A DNA stretch of 64,000 nt from Pristionchus mayeri. Lineage: Eukaryota; Nematoda; Chromadorea; Rhabditida; Neodiplogasteridae. The notes beneath the pieces are model-generated. The model worked only from the letters and a program-made list of their open reading frames with translations, had not been told where the DNA came from and ran no database searches. The stretch is taken from NCBI GenBank assembly GCA_036245805.1, contig BTRK01000005.1, forward strand, positions 27,137,469-27,201,468. Reading direction: 5' to 3'. The translations under genes were made by a program, and so were the position numbers. Positions 13,101 to 23,586 of the stretch are shown here, one piece after another; the stretch's first letter is position 1; each line of letters opens with the position of its first letter.

Positions 13101-14140
13101 ACGGAATGGGCGCCCTTCGAGACAATCCCGAGATGATGGGGACGAGTGTGGGAATGCTGAGGAGAGCTGCCAGCATTATCAAGATGCTCACCAAGGTGAG
13201 GAGGGAGGGGGAGGGGGAGGGGGGAGGGGGGGCGAGCTAGATTTGAACCCATGCCATTGCAGGTCTCAGACGCGTACAAGACATATTCGAAGTACCAGAG
13301 CAAACTGATCCAGTTCACGATGAGTCAACTGGTGAGTGAAATTGAGAGAAGCTAGAGGAGGAGGGGGGAAGAGGTTCTCATAGACGATGATGGTGAGAAA
13401 GATATTGTTCCAGATGGACTCGCGAGTTGCGGGAATGATAGCAGAGTCGTTGTACGAGATTCAGCAGTCGGAAGGAGTGATGGGTGAGAAGAGAGAAGAG
13501 GAAGAGAAGGAAGTGAAGAAGAGAAGAGAGGAGAGGAGGGAAGAGGACAAGAAGAAGGAGAGGGAAGATGAGGGAGAGGAGAAGGTGAGCAATACCCCCA
13601 AGGAGGGACGGGGGAGGGAGCAGTTGAATGGAGTTGGGAAGAATGAGTGAATGTTGCAGGTTGCTAATGGACACTCTCCCACTTCTTCTGAGGGATCTAC
13701 ACACGACTCGACTTCCTCCGCGAATCAAGGGAAGAAGGGAATGAATGGAGTGAAGGGCAAGAAAGAAGGTGAGATGAAGGGAGGATTGGATACGCAAGTG
13801 AAGGGTGGTACAAACTAATAGAAGTGAATGGAGTGATTGCAGAAGATGAAGAGGAAGACGACGAGAGCGAAGATAGTCAACCAGTGAGAGGAAGGAAGAG
13901 AGGATCCAGTCAGCAGGAGAATGGACGGGTACGATAGAGGATTACTGTAGATAAGTGGCATGGATTTATCCATTATCTGTGCAGGATGCGAAGAGATGCA
14001 AGGGCGAGAACGGGTTTCCCTCTCCGGATTCGTTAAAGAGAGGCAAGAATGGAGAAATAAGTGCATCTGCGAAGAAGAGTCTCAAGATGGGAGAGTCTGC
14101 CCGCACTGAGAATGGATCTGCCATGACTGCCGTTGCCTAG
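1135..14140 (+). CDS. let-526: ARID1/Osa (BAF250)-type SWI/SNF chromatin-remodelling subunit, 3' part of gene
   Basis: DNA-binding and scaffold subunit of the nuclear BAF-type SWI/SNF remodeller. Roughly 30 exons can be joined in frame. The first (about 1135-1306, 1386-1762, 1852-1914, 2142-2238) encode Pro/Gly/Met-rich sequence. The ARID domain spans exons near 2311-2427, 2476-2545, 3134-3237 and 3301-3431, with the family signature FFDKLVAFC..HG, LYIAVRNKGGFEQV, KAWKMI and LRRHYQKHLLLLE. Low-complexity Gln/Pro/Gly/Tyr exons follow (4527-5152, 7132-7340, 8975-9396). From about 9889 to 13332 comes the BAF250_C domain (ATPRRLLMTLRSAL, SNIIRGFSF, IMDGLVHWAV, LEALCKLCV). The tail (13414-14140) is charged and lysine/acid-rich and ends at TAG 14138-14140. 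The N-terminus is outside the window. The two domains in this order are specific to ARID1, so identity is very secure; single exon edges are less so. Confidence 0.95.
3432..4526 (+). other. Large ARID1 intron, strongly purine-rich on +
   Basis: It separates the last ARID-domain exon (phase 1, donor GTTAGTG) from the Gly/Ser-rich exon starting at 4527 (acceptor GTCCAG). Most of it is G/A on the + strand, including a G run near 3457 and (GA)n at 4246-4264. No conserved coding frame was seen. Confidence 0.6.
5153..7131 (+). other. Largest ARID1 intron (2 kb), low complexity
   Basis: Runs from the GTCAGTG donor at 5153 to the TTTCAG acceptor before 7132. The first part is pyrimidine-rich, then a (GA)n tract lies near 6012-6031, then an alternating purine-rich half with a G run near 6951. 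Open frames are repetitive Ser/Pro/Leu or Arg/Glu/Gly and look like composition artefacts. Confidence 0.6.
8001..8974 (+). other. ARID1 intron, no further features
   Basis: A 1-kb intron between a Pro/Ala/Ser-rich exon ending at 8000 and the Pro/Gly/Gln-rich exon starting at 8975 (acceptor CTTGCAG). It contains a short (GA)n tract near 8017-8037 and pyrimidine-rich sequence. Nothing else was recognised. Confidence 0.6.
11472..11897. mobile_element. Small non-autonomous DNA transposon (MITE) with CACGGC ends
   Basis: The ends form imperfect terminal inverted repeats of about 42 bases. The left starts CACGGCAAT and continues through a CAACAC block to AATGGTCCG; the right end is its reverse complement with mismatches, finishing ATTGCCGTG. 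Flanks AGGGG and AGAGG resemble an imperfect 5-base target duplication. The interior is AT-rich with no transposase frame. It sits wholly inside an ARID1 intron whose donor is at 11442 and acceptor near 11981. The outermost bases match the larger element at 50099-50835. Confidence 0.65.
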
Positions 14141-15539
14141 TAGGAATACCCCTCCCCTCCCCTCCCCATTCCAGTGACTACGGGTTACTCTTGTGATTTA
14201 TATGATCCAATCCCATTTTTGTTCTCATGGGATCTTCACTACTCATACCTACCGTAACCCCTGCTAACCCGGTCATTCCCCTTCTCCCTCCCCGTACCCC
14301 ACACATCCTTCCTTCGCGATGCTTGTGAGCAATCAATTGATTATCGGGATCTCTATCTTAACGTATGATCTATTATTTTATTGAGTGATAGTGAGGGTAG
14401 CTAACCACAGTATTCCATCTTTCCCGATTAATCATTTCACATCTTGTCTATTTCTGACTGTGAATACTATATGCCAATGTTCTACTTTCGGTACAGTTCT
14501 TGTTCTCCTTCTCTGTTCATTCTATTTTGCATTGACAGTAAGAGTCCCTTCCTGCAAGTCTCCGTCTCATTTCCTTCTATCCCTTCCTCTTGTGATATCT
14601 TTCCCTTCCTCGCTGCTCTATTCGTCTCCCCATCAATATTCATCTGTGAGTGTCCAGTCGTCCAGAGAACTTCCTATCCCTCCTTTATCCTCTCACTGAC
14701 CTCATTCTAATTGCGAATCTGTCCCTTTGTTGTCGCGCGTTGTTGATAAGTCGTATCGCATACTTTATGTGTCTCTCGCAGCGAAAATCAGAATATAGTC
14801 TTACCGTAATCCAATCAATTATGTGCTCACTCCTCTCAGTTGTCGATAGCTGCTTCACTACAGTTTGCGGCTATTGATGGATACAAATTGAACCGATCAG
14901 AATACTGTATAACATGCCGGGTCTCGAATTTTCGCTGATCACTCTTTAATGAAGTTTTTAATTAATAATGATTATCGAATGAATGATTGTAATCAGTCAA
15001 TTGAATATCCATCCACACTCACTACTGGTGCCTGCATGAATAATCTATTTTGTGTTAATGTCGTATTAAGATCCCTCACAGACCCTCAATACCCACATTT
15101 CTCACCCTCCGAGCATTCGATTATCGACTCATTTCCCCTCGAACCCTACAGTATACCGCGTGCATGCGTCATCCATCATTCCTATTTACTCGTACCCCCC
15201 CCCCCCCCACTGCTACTGTATAGTTTAGAATCTGCAATTCAGTCGCCTGTTTCATTATTTTCAAATCCATCCCCGTCCCTATTTTCGATTGGTTTCTTCC
15301 GTTGATTGTTTTCTAACTATTTAATAGTCGTTGTATGAGATCAGATAAAATGAGTACTTCTACAAACATATTCTCTTGCATAATCGGAAGGAAAATTTTT
15401 TTATCTCAAGTCTACTACGGTTTTCACAACGAACAATGCACAGCACCAAGTTATGGCTATTAGGAATACTTATTATAACTTATTATGCATTTTCCTTTGG
15501 TTCCACAAGATGAGATTAAATGAATTGGCGAAATTAAGA
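14141..15539. other. Convergent intergenic region
   Basis: Lies between the ARID1 stop and the stop of the zinc-finger gene on the other strand, so it should hold both 3' UTRs. It is AT-richer than the flanking genes and has a run of C near 15191-15204. Open frames here show no family resemblance. Confidence 0.6.
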
Positions 15540-17159
15540 TTATATGAGATCAGATTCATTAGATCTCACAGATCTCGGGTCGACTTCATTCCAATCGTAT
15601 CCTCCCCCTCCCAATTCTCTCGATGGCAACTTGATCAACTCTGCTCCCTTGCACACCTGCAGATCAATCAATAATGCATCCCCATCAAGAGATCGATCGA
15701 TATTTATTGAAAATGACTCACATTCTTGACGTGATACTTCACTCCAATTCGTGAGATGAATTTCTTCTCGCACGATCCACACGCGAATATTGGCTGAGAG
15801 GGGATGAGAAGGGATAGATCGATAATCTACCGTACCTTCTTCTCCTGTTCTCCTTTCGATTCGATAACTTCGTGTGGAGTTCGCACGATGAGATGACCAC
15901 GGGGACAATCCTGAGAGAAATATGAAATATTCATTTCAAGTTTACGTCAAAACGGAGAGTCCCTTTATATACATAATAGTTAGATAAAACTAGGATGCAA
16001 AGGTACCCGATGTTTCTCCCAGTGAGTGATGAGTGTCCTCACTGAGACACACGCCAGACTGCACTCCGAACAGCCGTAGACCTCCGTCCGCTCCGAGGGA
16101 TGCTCTCTGAAGAGAAGGAAAGAAGTGAGATGGACAATCCATGAGTGGCTGACCTTGCAGTGTGGTTCTCGACATCCAGATGGTTCTCGAACACTCTTCC
16201 GCAGTAGGGACAAGTGCGAGCAGCGAGTGAGTCTGTCTCCCTCATCGCTCTCTCCATTCGAAGTCTCTTCACGGGAGAATCGGGCTGCAAGAGGAGGAGT
16301 AGAAGGACCAATAATATCCAAGTAATTTCGATTGAGAGGATTCATAAAATTATGTAAACTAGGTGCATACCTCTTCTCTATCTCCACTCATCGATCTCCG
16401 AGAGGAGGACGTGGGATGGGGAGCGAATGCATTGAGCAAATCCGACAGAAGGGGAGATTCCTCCTGACAAAACAATTACTAATACCCTCCAAAAGAATAT
16501 TCAATGGAATTGATCAAATACTAATGAAAATGCGTGGACCTTGGGTTTTCGTGTTCCCTCTGCTCCACTGGTGCCTGGAAGATCATCCGAAGTGAAGTCG
16601 AGTCCTGCAAAGGACTCATCAATTAAACTGAGTAAGAATAAAGAAGGACAAATGATGGAGTGAGATGCGTTGACGCGTGCACTCCGATAATAAAGTGGAC
16701 ACTTGTTGTCATTCACTCAAATTCGTTTTGCTACCGTTAGACTGTAATAACTTGCTTCTCTCGTAGAATGCGGGATGGGAGGGAGGCGGAGGGAGGGAGG
16801 GGAGAGAGAGGGCGGCAGTCCGTGCTGCCACTCCCTCCACGTAGAGTAGCATGAGCTGCAAGTACTCCATGTCCTTCGATCCCTCCTCTCCTTCCTACCT
16901 TTCCCATGTGATTGATTGCCATCCCGTCGATATTCGAGTGGAGATCTCCATTCACGTGTCCACTCAGTGCTCTCATCGACGCCTGCTCCGCCTGCAGTCA
17001 TCCCCCTCCTCTCTCTCTCTCTCTTTCTCGAGTACTCACTGAGGTCCCTTCCGTCTCCTCGAGACTCAGTAGAATCTTGGCCATGAGAGTGGCTGCTCTG
17101 CAGATGGGCGAGTTCTCCACCTTCGAGAGTGCGTCGATGCACTTCACCACGTTGCTCAT
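15540..17159 (-). CDS. Small C2H2 zinc-finger protein, function unknown
   Basis: About ten short exons join in frame from an ATG at 17157-17159 (MSNVVKCIDALSK) to TAA at 15540-15542. Early exons (about 17159-17040, 17000-16900, 16859-16740) give a helical non-zinc region. Later ones carry zinc-binding patterns: CPYCGRVFENHLDVENH in the exon near 16286-16157; CSECSLACVSVRTLITHWEKH near 16108-16008; and CGSCEKKFISRIGVKYH near 15798-15730. The C-terminus is short and Gly/Asp-rich. I do not recognise a named orthologue. Nucleic-acid binding is the default inference for C2H2 fingers. Its ATG lies 454 bases downstream of the VAC14 stop on the same strand, so co-transcription is possible but unproven. 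Confidence 0.7.
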
Positions 17160-17612
17160 CTGAGATCAGTAACCCCTCACCTCCCAGCCACTTTCCTTAT
17201 CATTTTTTTGACTTATTCAAATTATTTCATTCATAAATAAATGATCATTTCAATCACTAAAACAGTAAACTGACTCGCTCTCTCCGATCCTCGCTACTCA
17301 TCGTTAACGGATCTGCGGAAGGAAAGAGTATTTTTCATACAGGGGTTGAGCAGATATCGCAGAGCGCATTGCAACCCATTGCACAGAGTATGAAAACACA
17401 ATTAACTTAATTATTTATTACGTTTAGGCCAATAAATACTATGATCACAATAATCTATCTTATGAACTGTATCACAATTTTTTGTACACCGTAATTAATA
17501 AAGGGTTTGATAATTCGTGATTCCGAGAGAAATTAAAAGACACTTCAGAGTTCTGAGCGAATGATTGAAACATCGGATATGGTACAGTGGTAGACGCGAT
17601 CAGAATGACCAA

Positions 17613-20600
17613 TCAGATCTTGAGCGAGTCGAGTAGAAGTTGCTTGTGCTCTCGTCGAATCTCAACATACTCTTCATTATTCCTATCGATTTTCTTCGAT
17701 GCTAAACGGTGAAATTTTGCCGTTAAGCTGGCGAGAATTTCCGAAAATATTCTTAGGTATTATGGCCAATTTCAGTCAATTTGTTTCAAAATTCAAAGAG
17801 AATTTACAGGACTTTTTTAAAATGTTCAGTAAAAATTAGAAAAAGGATGCACCAAAACTTATACGATAGTAATTAAACACACAGCTATAAGAAATGTTCA
17901 CAGGTTTTCGGCATTTTTAACAGCAAAATGTCCTTTTCTGGCTTTCTTTTTATCCTAATCCTCCCGATCCTCGTATTAACAGAAGTAATATGCAACTGAC
18001 CTCCTCGTGTTGTCTCTTCAATGCCTGCAGAAAGATTGCCTTTAGTGGGACGAAGTCTACTCGGTCTTTCACTGGGGAAACTTCCGACCTCAAATGGGCA
18101 TCATGACTATGACATCCCCTCCCCCTCTTACCCCATGACGGTGAGTGCAGGAACAGTCTGGAGTCGTCGATGGAGAGTCGTGAATGCCTCTGATTGGGGC
18201 AGAAGCATGAGAAGGGCAGAGAGAACAGTGCACAAGGGACGTTGATGATGGGCAGAGAGAAGATCCATTCGGACGACTGAAGGAAGGAGAGAGAGAGAGG
18301 ATCAAGAGAGGAGCACTCACACGAAAGGATGGGACTCTCCAGCAGATTCACCAGTTTATCGATCTCAACCAGGATGTCCACTGTGATGTCCACCTCAAAC
18401 CAAATGAATATAGAAAACACTTCTTTTATTATAATAATATACTCTTAAGCTTAATGGCTCTAGTTGCTACATAGACGATGGGGTGGCACAGCCCGCTCTT
18501 GCGTGGAAAAATACCTAACACCTAATATAACAGCACATAAATATGGGAGATAGTACCTGTGAGAAGTGGTTGACCAACTCAGCAGCGTGTGCATAGTTCT
18601 GCGAGAGGAGACAAAGACCGAGGAGGGAAATGGGACGGATGCACCAACTACGATAGAGACAGCCGAACAAAGAGCGAGACTCCTACAACGGGGGAATTTA
18701 TTCCCTCTCCCAATCCACTCAAGGAAGAAACGAGTGAAGAGTAAGAGAATAATGGAGAAGGAAGGAGTGACCTCATCGTCGAGTCTCCTCAGCTGATCCC
18801 TCAACACGAAGAGTTCCGTCGCCGTGAGGAGAACTCCTGTGAGGGAGAGAGTAGCTAGTGAATAGGAGAAAGGAAGATACCATTGAGGAGGGAGACGATC
18901 TGTCGTGCGAATGCCAGTGATTTCTCCTTCGCGATGAGGACACAGAGGGCACGGTAGATGAGGGAGGGAGAGAGGAGGAGACACAACTGACTGCAGTCAA
19001 TACTATTCAAATATTATTTCACAACGAGAAGTTAATAATTATTGGATCCTAGAAGGAAAAGTCTATAATCAATGAAATCTACAAGAGAAAGGGACAAAAA
19101 AGTACCGAATGATGATGACTCCTCTATCATGGAGAAGTGATCGATCATCTCTCATCATTTGAAGAAGAGACAACGAGAATTTGACGAGGAACGGAGACAC
19201 CACTCCATCCAGCTCAATTTTTATTATTCATTCAGTTATTCTGTAAGTGCGTATGCATTCTCAGTTGTCGTATGGTCCATTCTGACGAGAGTATATCTTT
19301 CTAATCTAGTCAGTGAATTCATCCCATTTCCTTCTCCGTACCTGCTTCTTGCTCTCCTCATCCAATTCGAGTGCATCGATGGAGAGGGCATTCTGCTTGT
19401 GCTGACACACGTCAGAGAGTAGATGCAGGTCCAGAAGGAGCACCTAACAATAAGACTGCTTTCAACAATGCTCTACCAATCCTCACAAGGAAGCACATGA
19501 AAGTAAAAGTGAAAAGAGAGACAATAACAGTATATCTTGAGAATGACTCGCCTCGTCACTCGAATCGGAGAGAGTTTGCAGGAGGATGGGGAAGATTCGC
19601 TCCATGTGAGCGAACAACTGACAAGATACCATCAACGACGCTTCTTGTTGCAATTAACCCCCCCCCCCCCCCCCACAATCAAAAAGACCCTTCCTCGCTC
19701 ACCTTCTCTGGATGGGTAGTGTACAGGTGCTGAATCCAATTGAGCACCGCCACTCTCGTCTCTCTCTTCGAATGCCCGATATGCTTCAGAAGCACCTCCA
19801 CTACCTACAATCGGGGATCCTCGTAATCCTCATTACCACTTTTGCAACATCTATGACTCGATCAGTGTACCTATATCATCCATCACCAATCAAAATAGTT
19901 TCATTTAAAAGATCTTTCAGATAAATGAGTCTCCTCACCTTATCCACATCCAACTCCGTCGTATCCTTCACGAGATCAAGGAGTTTCGAGTTCATCTCAC
20001 GAGCTATTAAAGGGTGTTCGTTCAAGTTAAACATCACAAGATTAGTCTAGTGAGTGGAGACCAACTGCAGCTCGCTTACCCTTGAGGGAGTCATTGTCGA
20101 TGGAAGGAAGGGCAGCAGTGAGGAGAGGGGCGAGGTGGAAGAGCAGCTTAGCCCCCAGCAATCTACAACTACCATTATTTAGAGCCGCCAATCGATTTAT
20201 AAAGATATTTTGAAGATAGATGAATATAACAAAAGCTTATGTGATAAATGAAATAGGTATGTAAGTGAAGGATGGTTATTTGACCTGGTGAGGTCATCCA
20301 GCCACACGAGGGCGATCTTCCTCGCCATCGGAGCCTCGTCCTCGTGCGAATGCACCACCAAGACATTCAGCATCTGAGAGAGATCCGCCTGCAATCTCAC
20401 TCGTAAGATTCATACCAGGTATTGGGAAGAAACTGCAACTATCAACAATGGATGGTCATGATTAGAATAATTGACAAAATAATGAGGAGTTCCGCACATT
20501 TACATCCCTACTCTTGACTTTACTACTTACAACTATTAGCAAGAAAAGGAAAGAACGCACTGTCTCGATGGTCTCGGGAGCCTTCTCTACTCCGAGGAGG

Positions 20601-21942
20601 AACTGGCCGAGGACTGTCTCCGTGACATCCCTCACTCCCGCCTGCTGATCACCCAGCATTCGGAAGAGACCATCCATCACCTGAGGAGGAACAATTGCCA
20701 TACTAGACTGGTAGGGGAATTATCAGTGCGAAATATAGATACAAAAAGAAAACCTCAGACAGATAAGGCAGCAGAGTGAAACGAGGCGTCGTCAGCATTG
20801 TATTCAGCTGGAAGTACTCATTCATTCAATAAACAGAAGGAAGAGACTGGGTATGGGATCAAATAAGTTTGTTCCGACCCATGAAACGACGAATCGTCGA
20901 TTGGAACTTGTTTGGACATAGAGACGATCTCTGATGAGAGACATGAGATTAGCCACATCGAAGTCTTCCTTCGAGACGACGATGTCCTCAAAGAAGAGAA
21001 AGGTAGGTTAAGGAGTGAAGAAGCTTCCAGATCATCATCTCAACCCGGTAATAATATTCGAATGGGAGAAGGAGTGTGATAGCTGACCATGAGCAATCGA
21101 TCGAGTAGTTCTGCTCCACTTCGGACATTCTGATCAGTGTCTGCTGCCAACTGCAATCAACCCTATCAGTTACGCCCTTCGGAAGAGGGAAAGACAAAGA
21201 GTGAAGAAGCTGACCTTCCAGAGTACATCAAACAACTGGTCGAACATCTCCAGAGAATGCACCTTGCATATCTTGATTATGTTGTACAATGACTGCAATA
21301 CTTCACTTTCATAATCTTTCATAATCGAGAATAATAGCCGAAATGAATTGAGTATCAAGAAAAAGAGAGTAATAAGTGAGGAAAGGGTGCGTACCTCACA
21401 GGCGTAGTACCTCACTTGCAGATCCGGATCGTTGAAGCAAGTGAGCACTGGTTCTATCAGAAACCGCGTGTACGGACCCGCATTCTGGAATTTACACTCT
21501 TAATTGATCCCGAAGGCTTTTAAAACAAAATTTTGGCAATTTGAGAGAGTGAAAGGGTAGATAACCTTCCCGAGAGCAATGGCGGCAGCAGCCAATCCAA
21601 TAAGACCTCCTTTCCTCGTCTGCCCATTAGGAGCAAGAGCCAATTCACGAAGAACTCCGATCAACTTGTCCAACTGACTCAACTGATTCGCCGCGTACAA
21701 TTCTTTCACTTGACTGAAAAATCGTGATTATATTTCAGTAAAAAGCATATACTGGCAATGTATATGTTAGCAAAATAACTGAATTCCCCCCTAGAGTTAC
21801 TTTAGCAAAGTTTTTTAGCTAGTTTAATAAAAAAAGAATACGTTTCGATGTTGAGTGCGGCAGTTTTCCTCTTCTCGTACAGTTTATCCGTGAGTGTTCT
21901 GACGAGGGCCGCCGTCAACGGCGCGTACTGAGCGTCACTCAT
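17613..21942 (-). CDS. VAC14: VAC14, scaffold of the PIKfyve-FIG4 phosphoinositide complex
   Basis: HEAT-repeat scaffold that holds the PI(3,5)P2 kinase PIKfyve and phosphatase FIG4 on endolysosomal membranes. About 22 exons translate collinearly with the family. The start ATG is at 21940-21942 (MSDAQYAPLTAALVRTLTDK then LYEKRKTAALNIE). Family landmarks include RKGGLIGLAAAAIALGK (21715-21568), IEPVLTCFND..LQVRYYACE, ESLYNIIKI, GAELLDRLL, DGLFRMLGD and VLNWIQHLYTTHPEK. The conserved C-terminal region has TATELFVLRDQLRRLDD, LFGCLYRSWC..P and DITVDILVEIDKLVNLLESP, with a last exon ending DSLKI at TGA 17613-17615. Length is close to the usual 750-800 residues. The intron near 19556 appears to use a GC donor. 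No disabling changes were seen. Confidence 0.95.
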
Positions 21943-22775
21943 CGTGAACACTGTGAAGCAATATAATATTCACAGCAAAACGGAACACCGGAATACGGAA
22001 AGGATAAGCTAAAATATAATGCTGCAAAGGCATCATTAGACGTCAAATGAGAAAAGGCCTGAACCAACTGATGGCAATGCTACTAATACGAATATATGTT
22101 GTCCAACTGACTCTAACAAACAAATAAAATTATCCCACGCACAAGGTAAAGTAATAAAACCAATCATTTGGCCAACGTTGGTGAAATTTGTGTTCGCCAT
22201 CGAGTACGGTAGCGACGTTCGTCACTCTACACTCGATATGGCCAACTTACCGTAGTTTCAAAAGATACATATTTAAAAAATAAAATTGTAGTTATTTCTT
22301 TCATTCTTTTATATATTTTATCTCCAAAACAATCGACTCAAACGAAAAGTCGTCGATGGAAATCGAAATCGACGAATAATTCATATCGATTGACCTTGAG
22401 ATTTCATGAGGGATAAAGGGGGCGAAATCATAGAATGAACCGAGGGAAGGAGAAAGAGGCATCTTCTAAATAGGGCACTGAGATGCGCCAGATGAATAAA
22501 CCGGCCATTGACCATTGTGATTCGAAATACCGCCATTTCCTTCTCTTGTCCTTCTTCTCCATCAAACTCTTGCAAACTGGAGAAGTGTTCTCAATTCGCA
22601 TATTGATTCTTCTTCACTGTCCTTGCGATTCTTGGAAGACGTCTCTAATGAGCTGCTATCATCGTCTCCCTCTTCCCTCTCTGGACATTCTCCGATCTCT
22701 CTTCCGATAACTCTCACTCTCCTCTTGTTTCTCTAGTCTTGCTACATCTCTTCATAACCATATTTCTCCTTAGCA
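21943..22775. other. Divergent intergenic region between VAC14 and the small membrane-protein gene
   Basis: This 833-base AT-rich stretch must hold the promoters of both flanking genes. Two TACGGTA/TACCGTA heptamers occur near 22204 and 22250. No promoter element can be named from sequence alone. Confidence 0.5.
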
Positions 22776-23349
22776 ATGCGATTCCGAACAACATCAACGC
22801 CTTTCACTAACGAGTCAGTCTCCACTACACCAGTCACTACATTCGTAAGTCTGGTAAGTGTCTCTCCTTTCCTCCGATCATCGATCAATCAGGACGATTC
22901 ACGAGATCGATTGCTCAACTCCCTTTGGTGTCCCCTGCGGCAGTTCGGAACACAATGTCCAGGTTATCTCATCTAATAGAATGCCAAAAACGGAAATAAA
23001 ACGTTGAGCAGATCCTTCCCTCCTCTCATACTACTCTTGCTGCGGCGAACTGAACAATCGATGTTGTTCTCATCTTCGTTTATGGATTCTCATCCTCATC
23101 TTCTCCCTCCCTCTCCTTCTTCTCATCCCTCTCATCGGAGTTATCGCGAGACGCGCCAAGAAAGCCATTGGAAGGAGACACGATGCCGTCACTCAAACTG
23201 TATGTCTCAATCCTACTGAAACACATCTTCATCGATCTGCTCGATGACTACATACAGTAACCGTAATGCAGAAGTTCCGTCGAGGACTCGTTCTCATCGA
23301 TCAAACAATCGAAGAAATGCCGAATGAAGAACTAATGGAGCTCCGCTGA
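22776..23349 (+). CDS. Small cysteine-rich single-pass membrane protein
   Basis: Four exons join with matching phases: 22776-about 22844 (MRFRTTSTPFTNES, Ser/Thr-rich), 22893-22962 (RLLNSLWCPLRQFGTQCP), about 23009-23191 and 23273-23349, ending at TGA 23347-23349. Exon 2 ends in phase 1 and exon 3 supplies the other two bases of an Ala codon. Exon 3 encodes a cysteine cluster, YYSCCGELNNRCC, then a hydrophobic helix (ILILIFSLPLLLLIPLIGVI), then a basic stop-transfer RRAKKAIGRRH. The likely arrangement is extracellular N-terminal cysteine module, one membrane segment and a cytosolic tail of about 50 residues, roughly 115 residues in all. Function unknown. Single frames hide this gene because no exon is long. 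Confidence 0.6.
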
Positions 23350-23586
23350 CCAATGGATTCCCCCTAGGCACCCCAAGATTGCTCATAATTGCTTGATCTC
23401 GTTTCATTGTGTTTACTTCACTAAAGATAGTCTCAATAGAATGCACTGTGTTTATACACAACTCAATAATCTCGTCAAATCAGATGCCCTTTATATCGAG
23501 TAAGTGAGGACGGCTATTCTTCTCTCGATCTCTCATTTCCATCTCATTTGTTCTTCTTTCTCTTTCCAGTCATCTGCAATCATCAT

